A stretch of 64,000 bases of DNA, from the NCBI GenBank assembly GCA_019634165.1, contig JAHQVT010000002.1, positions 186,001 to 250,000 on the forward strand, in the 5' to 3' direction. This document shows positions 62,164-64,000 of the stretch, one piece after another. Origin of the DNA: Rhodospirillales bacterium (GTDB lineage: Bacteria > Pseudomonadota > Alphaproteobacteria > Rhodospirillales > Thalassospiraceae). A program made the position numbers and the translations under genes. Below the pieces are notes generated by a model. It saw nothing but the letters and a program-made list of their open reading frames with translations. It made no database searches and was not told where the DNA came from. How positions within the stretch are numbered: the stretch's first letter is position 1; each line of letters begins with the position of its first letter.

Positions 62164-64000
62164 CTAGAACAGAAGCCCGGTTGGCATTCTGATAAGAAGA
62201 ACTTCCGCCATAAGAAGGTAAAGACCACCGACAATCACAATGCCAGCCAAGGCTTCACCAAGAATTTGTTTACGGGTCATCGCCTCATAACAAGAGATCC
62301 GTGCAAGCAGCAGGAATGCCAGAACTGCCATGCAGCCAAATCCGACAATCGGCACACCGGCAACCCAAACCGCCATGACAGTCACGAGAGCAACACGCCG
62401 CGAAGACGATTCTTCACCTGCCCCCTGATCGGTCCCATGGCCTGCCGTCTTGCCCGCCGGTTTACGCACTAAATTCAAACCCAAAAGCCCGATGGACAAG
62501 ACAATGATGGCAACGGAAATCGTGCTTGGAAACACTGATCCCATCGGCGACATTGAAGACGTCTGGGAATATGCCAAGACCGCAACAATGATCAACATCA
62601 CTGACAACACCATCCCGGCCAGGTCACGCGGTTGGGCCGCAAGCTTTTTGAGACCAGCGAACGGTTCAAACCGTAGTTTTGTGATGTCTGCCACAGGCAA
62701 AGTCGTTTCGCCGTCACTGTCGGTAAAGTTCCGTGCGGCATCCACGGCCCGCTTCCGTGCTCTTTCCTTACGCTTGGCAAACACCAGCGGATAAAGCAGC
62801 GTAAAAGCAGCCAGTATAACAATGCCCAAACTGATCGGTCGCCCAAAGAACATACCGGTAAGGTTCCCGGTCGCATTGCCAATCAGATAAGACTGAACGA
62901 ATCCCTGTTCAGCAATCTGGCCCAACACCAGCCCCAGCACAATCGGTGATGGCGCAAAACCGCAACGGTTCAAAAGCCAGCCAATCACGCCAAGAACAAG
63001 CATCATCTGCACATCATGCAAATTGCTGTGGATGGCAAAACTGCCGACAACCGTCAAAAAGGCAATGGTCGGAACCAACAGCGTTTTGGGAATGGACGCA
63101 ATGGATTTATAGGCATAGCGCCCGATCAAAAGCCCCGCTGGCAGCATCAATGCCGTTGCAATCAGCAAGCCAAAAATAAAGGTGTAAACAATGTCCCCTT
63201 GTTGGGAAAACAAGGTCGGCCCGATTTTGATCCCCTGAACCAGCAAGGCACCAAGAATAATGGCATCTGGTGGTGTGCCGGGAATACCCAATACCAATGT
63301 CGGAATAAACCCGCCGCCAACCGTGGCATTATTGGCCGATTCCGTTGCAATGATCCCATCAGGCGCACCCTTGCCAAAAGTTTCCGGGTGTTTCGATGAC
63401 CGGCGGGCTTCCGAATAAGAAACCAGCCCCGCAATTGATCCCCCGGCACCGGGCAAGACACCAATCACAGTTCCGATCATTGAGCTGCGCAGAACGTTAA
63501 ACTTGCTTTTCCAGGCAATACCAAAGGCCTCGCGCAAACGAATACCACGCTTACCTGCTTCGACTTTCAAATGCGGATCAGGGGTTGCCACAAGATCAAT
63601 CAATACCGGAATGCAATAAAGACCGATCAGTGCAGAAACAATGTCGAACCCGCCAAGCAGCATATGGGTTCCCATGGTAAAGCGGATATCACCCCCTACC
63701 ACTGCGACCCCAACCATTGCCAACATCAGGCCGATACAGCCACCAAGCAATCCTTTCAGCGTATTGCCAACTGACAAGGCCGAAATAAGGGTTAGTCCAA
63801 AAATCGCCAGCCAGAAATATTCCGGCGGCCCAAAGGCCAAAGCGACCTTCGCCAGCGGCGGTGACAGCAGCAGCAGGAACACACCCCCGACAAGCCCACC
63901 AATGACTGAGGCAAGCGTTGCCAGTGTTACTGCCAGACTGCCATCACCGCGTTTGGCCATCGGGAACCCATCAAAGGTCGTCGCAATTGCAGACGGCGTT
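62164..64000 (-). CDS. tctA: Tripartite tricarboxylate transporter permease, TctA-TctB fusion (5' end beyond window)
   Basis: The frame is open to the right edge: bases 63961-64000 on the minus strand encode TPSAIATTFDGFPM, a conserved TctA motif, so the ATG at 63960 is internal and the N-terminal part lies outside the window. About 440 visible residues form the TctA core (GVLPGAGGSIAGLVSYSEA, TVGGGFIPTLVLGIPGTP). They continue without a stop into about 150 residues with four hydrophobic segments resembling the small TctB subunit. Tct systems import di- and tricarboxylates with a periplasmic TctC, not seen here. Placed with tartrate/malate enzymes, a hydroxy-diacid substrate is likely. Confidence 0.88.
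   Translation of the reverse strand, partial: TPSAIATTFDGFPMAKRGDGSLAVTLATLASVIGGLVGGVFLLLLSPPLAKVALAFGPPEYFWLAIFGLTLISALSVGNTLKGLLGGCIGLMLAMVGVAVVGGDIRFTMGTHMLLGGFDIVSALIGLYCIPVLIDLVATPDPHLKVEAGKRGIRLREAFGIAWKSKFNVLRSSMIGTVIGVLPGAGGSIAGLVSYSEARRSSKHPETFGKGAPDGIIATESANNATVGGGFIPTLVLGIPGTPPDAIILGALLVQGIKIGPTLFSQQGDIVYTFIFGLLIATALMLPAGLLIGRYAYKSIASIPKTLLVPTIAFLTVVGSFAIHSNLHDVQMMLVLGVIGWLLNRCGFAPSPIVLGLVLGQIAEQGFVQSYLIGNATGNLTGMFFGRPISLGIVILAAFTLLYPLVFAKRKERARKRAVDAARNFTDSDGETTLPVADITKLRFEPFAGLKKLAAQPRDLAGMVLSVMLIIVAVLAYSQTSSMSPMGSVFPSTISVAIIVLSIGLLGLNLVRKPAGKTAGHGTDQGAGEESSSRRVALVTVMAVWVAGVPIVGFGCMAVLAFLLLARISCYEAMTRKQILGEALAGIVIVGGLYLLMAEVLLIRMPTGLLF

Overview
The window looks like a chromosomal segment of a marine alphaproteobacterium, most likely Rhodospirillales and Thalassospira-like. 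This rests on gene content (split metH, ArsR-methyltransferase next to metF, MlaA/MlaC, TctA-type carboxylate transport) and on housekeeping genes of moderate GC; the genus is an inference. I see no rRNA, tRNA, insertion sequence, phage gene or CRISPR array.

Left flank (1-5540): the first codons of a response regulator leaving the window, a TauE-type exporter, prmA, uvrD, and an EF-hand calcium-binding protein.

Surface-glycan island (5606-30248): twenty genes, all on the minus strand, mostly separated by less than 45 bp or overlapping, visibly richer in A+T than both flanks. In transcription order: wecB, a glycosyltransferase, a zinc-type C-methyltransferase, a Gfo/Idh oxidoreductase, a TylF-like methyltransferase, a Wzx-like flippase, a methyltransferase, neuB-neuC-neuA, a large GT-B-like protein, a methyltransferase, an asparagine synthase, two glycosyltransferases, a two-domain oxidoreductase, two methyltransferases, a heparinase II/III-like protein and a last glycosyltransferase. 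Together they should make a heavily methylated glycan containing a nonulosonic (sialic-type) acid. Polymerase, initiating transferase and ABC exporter are missing here.

Centre (30392-43139): a CLC chloride transporter with CBS domains, a Bcr/CflA drug exporter, and the methionine-cycle operon arsR/MT-metF-metH1-metH2 with a palindromic operator at its promoter. Then come mlaA and mlaC, preceded by a strong intrinsic terminator that no protein gene accounts for, and ettA.

Right centre (43760-52786): a two-subunit solute:Na+ symporter (DUF4212 plus SSS) followed by a cNMP/CBS/DUF294 regulator and a DEDDh exonuclease, a small membrane protein, the molybdate transporter modABC, and a D-2-hydroxyacid dehydrogenase.

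Right end (53133-64000): a large hybrid histidine kinase, then a hydroxy-diacid catabolic cluster: D-tartrate dehydratase, a divergent LysR regulator, DmlA-like D-malate dehydrogenase, glycerate 2-kinase, tartrate dehydrogenase and a TctA-TctB fusion permease cut by the window edge. These would import tartrate/malate stereoisomers and route them to oxaloacetate, pyruvate and 2-phosphoglycerate.
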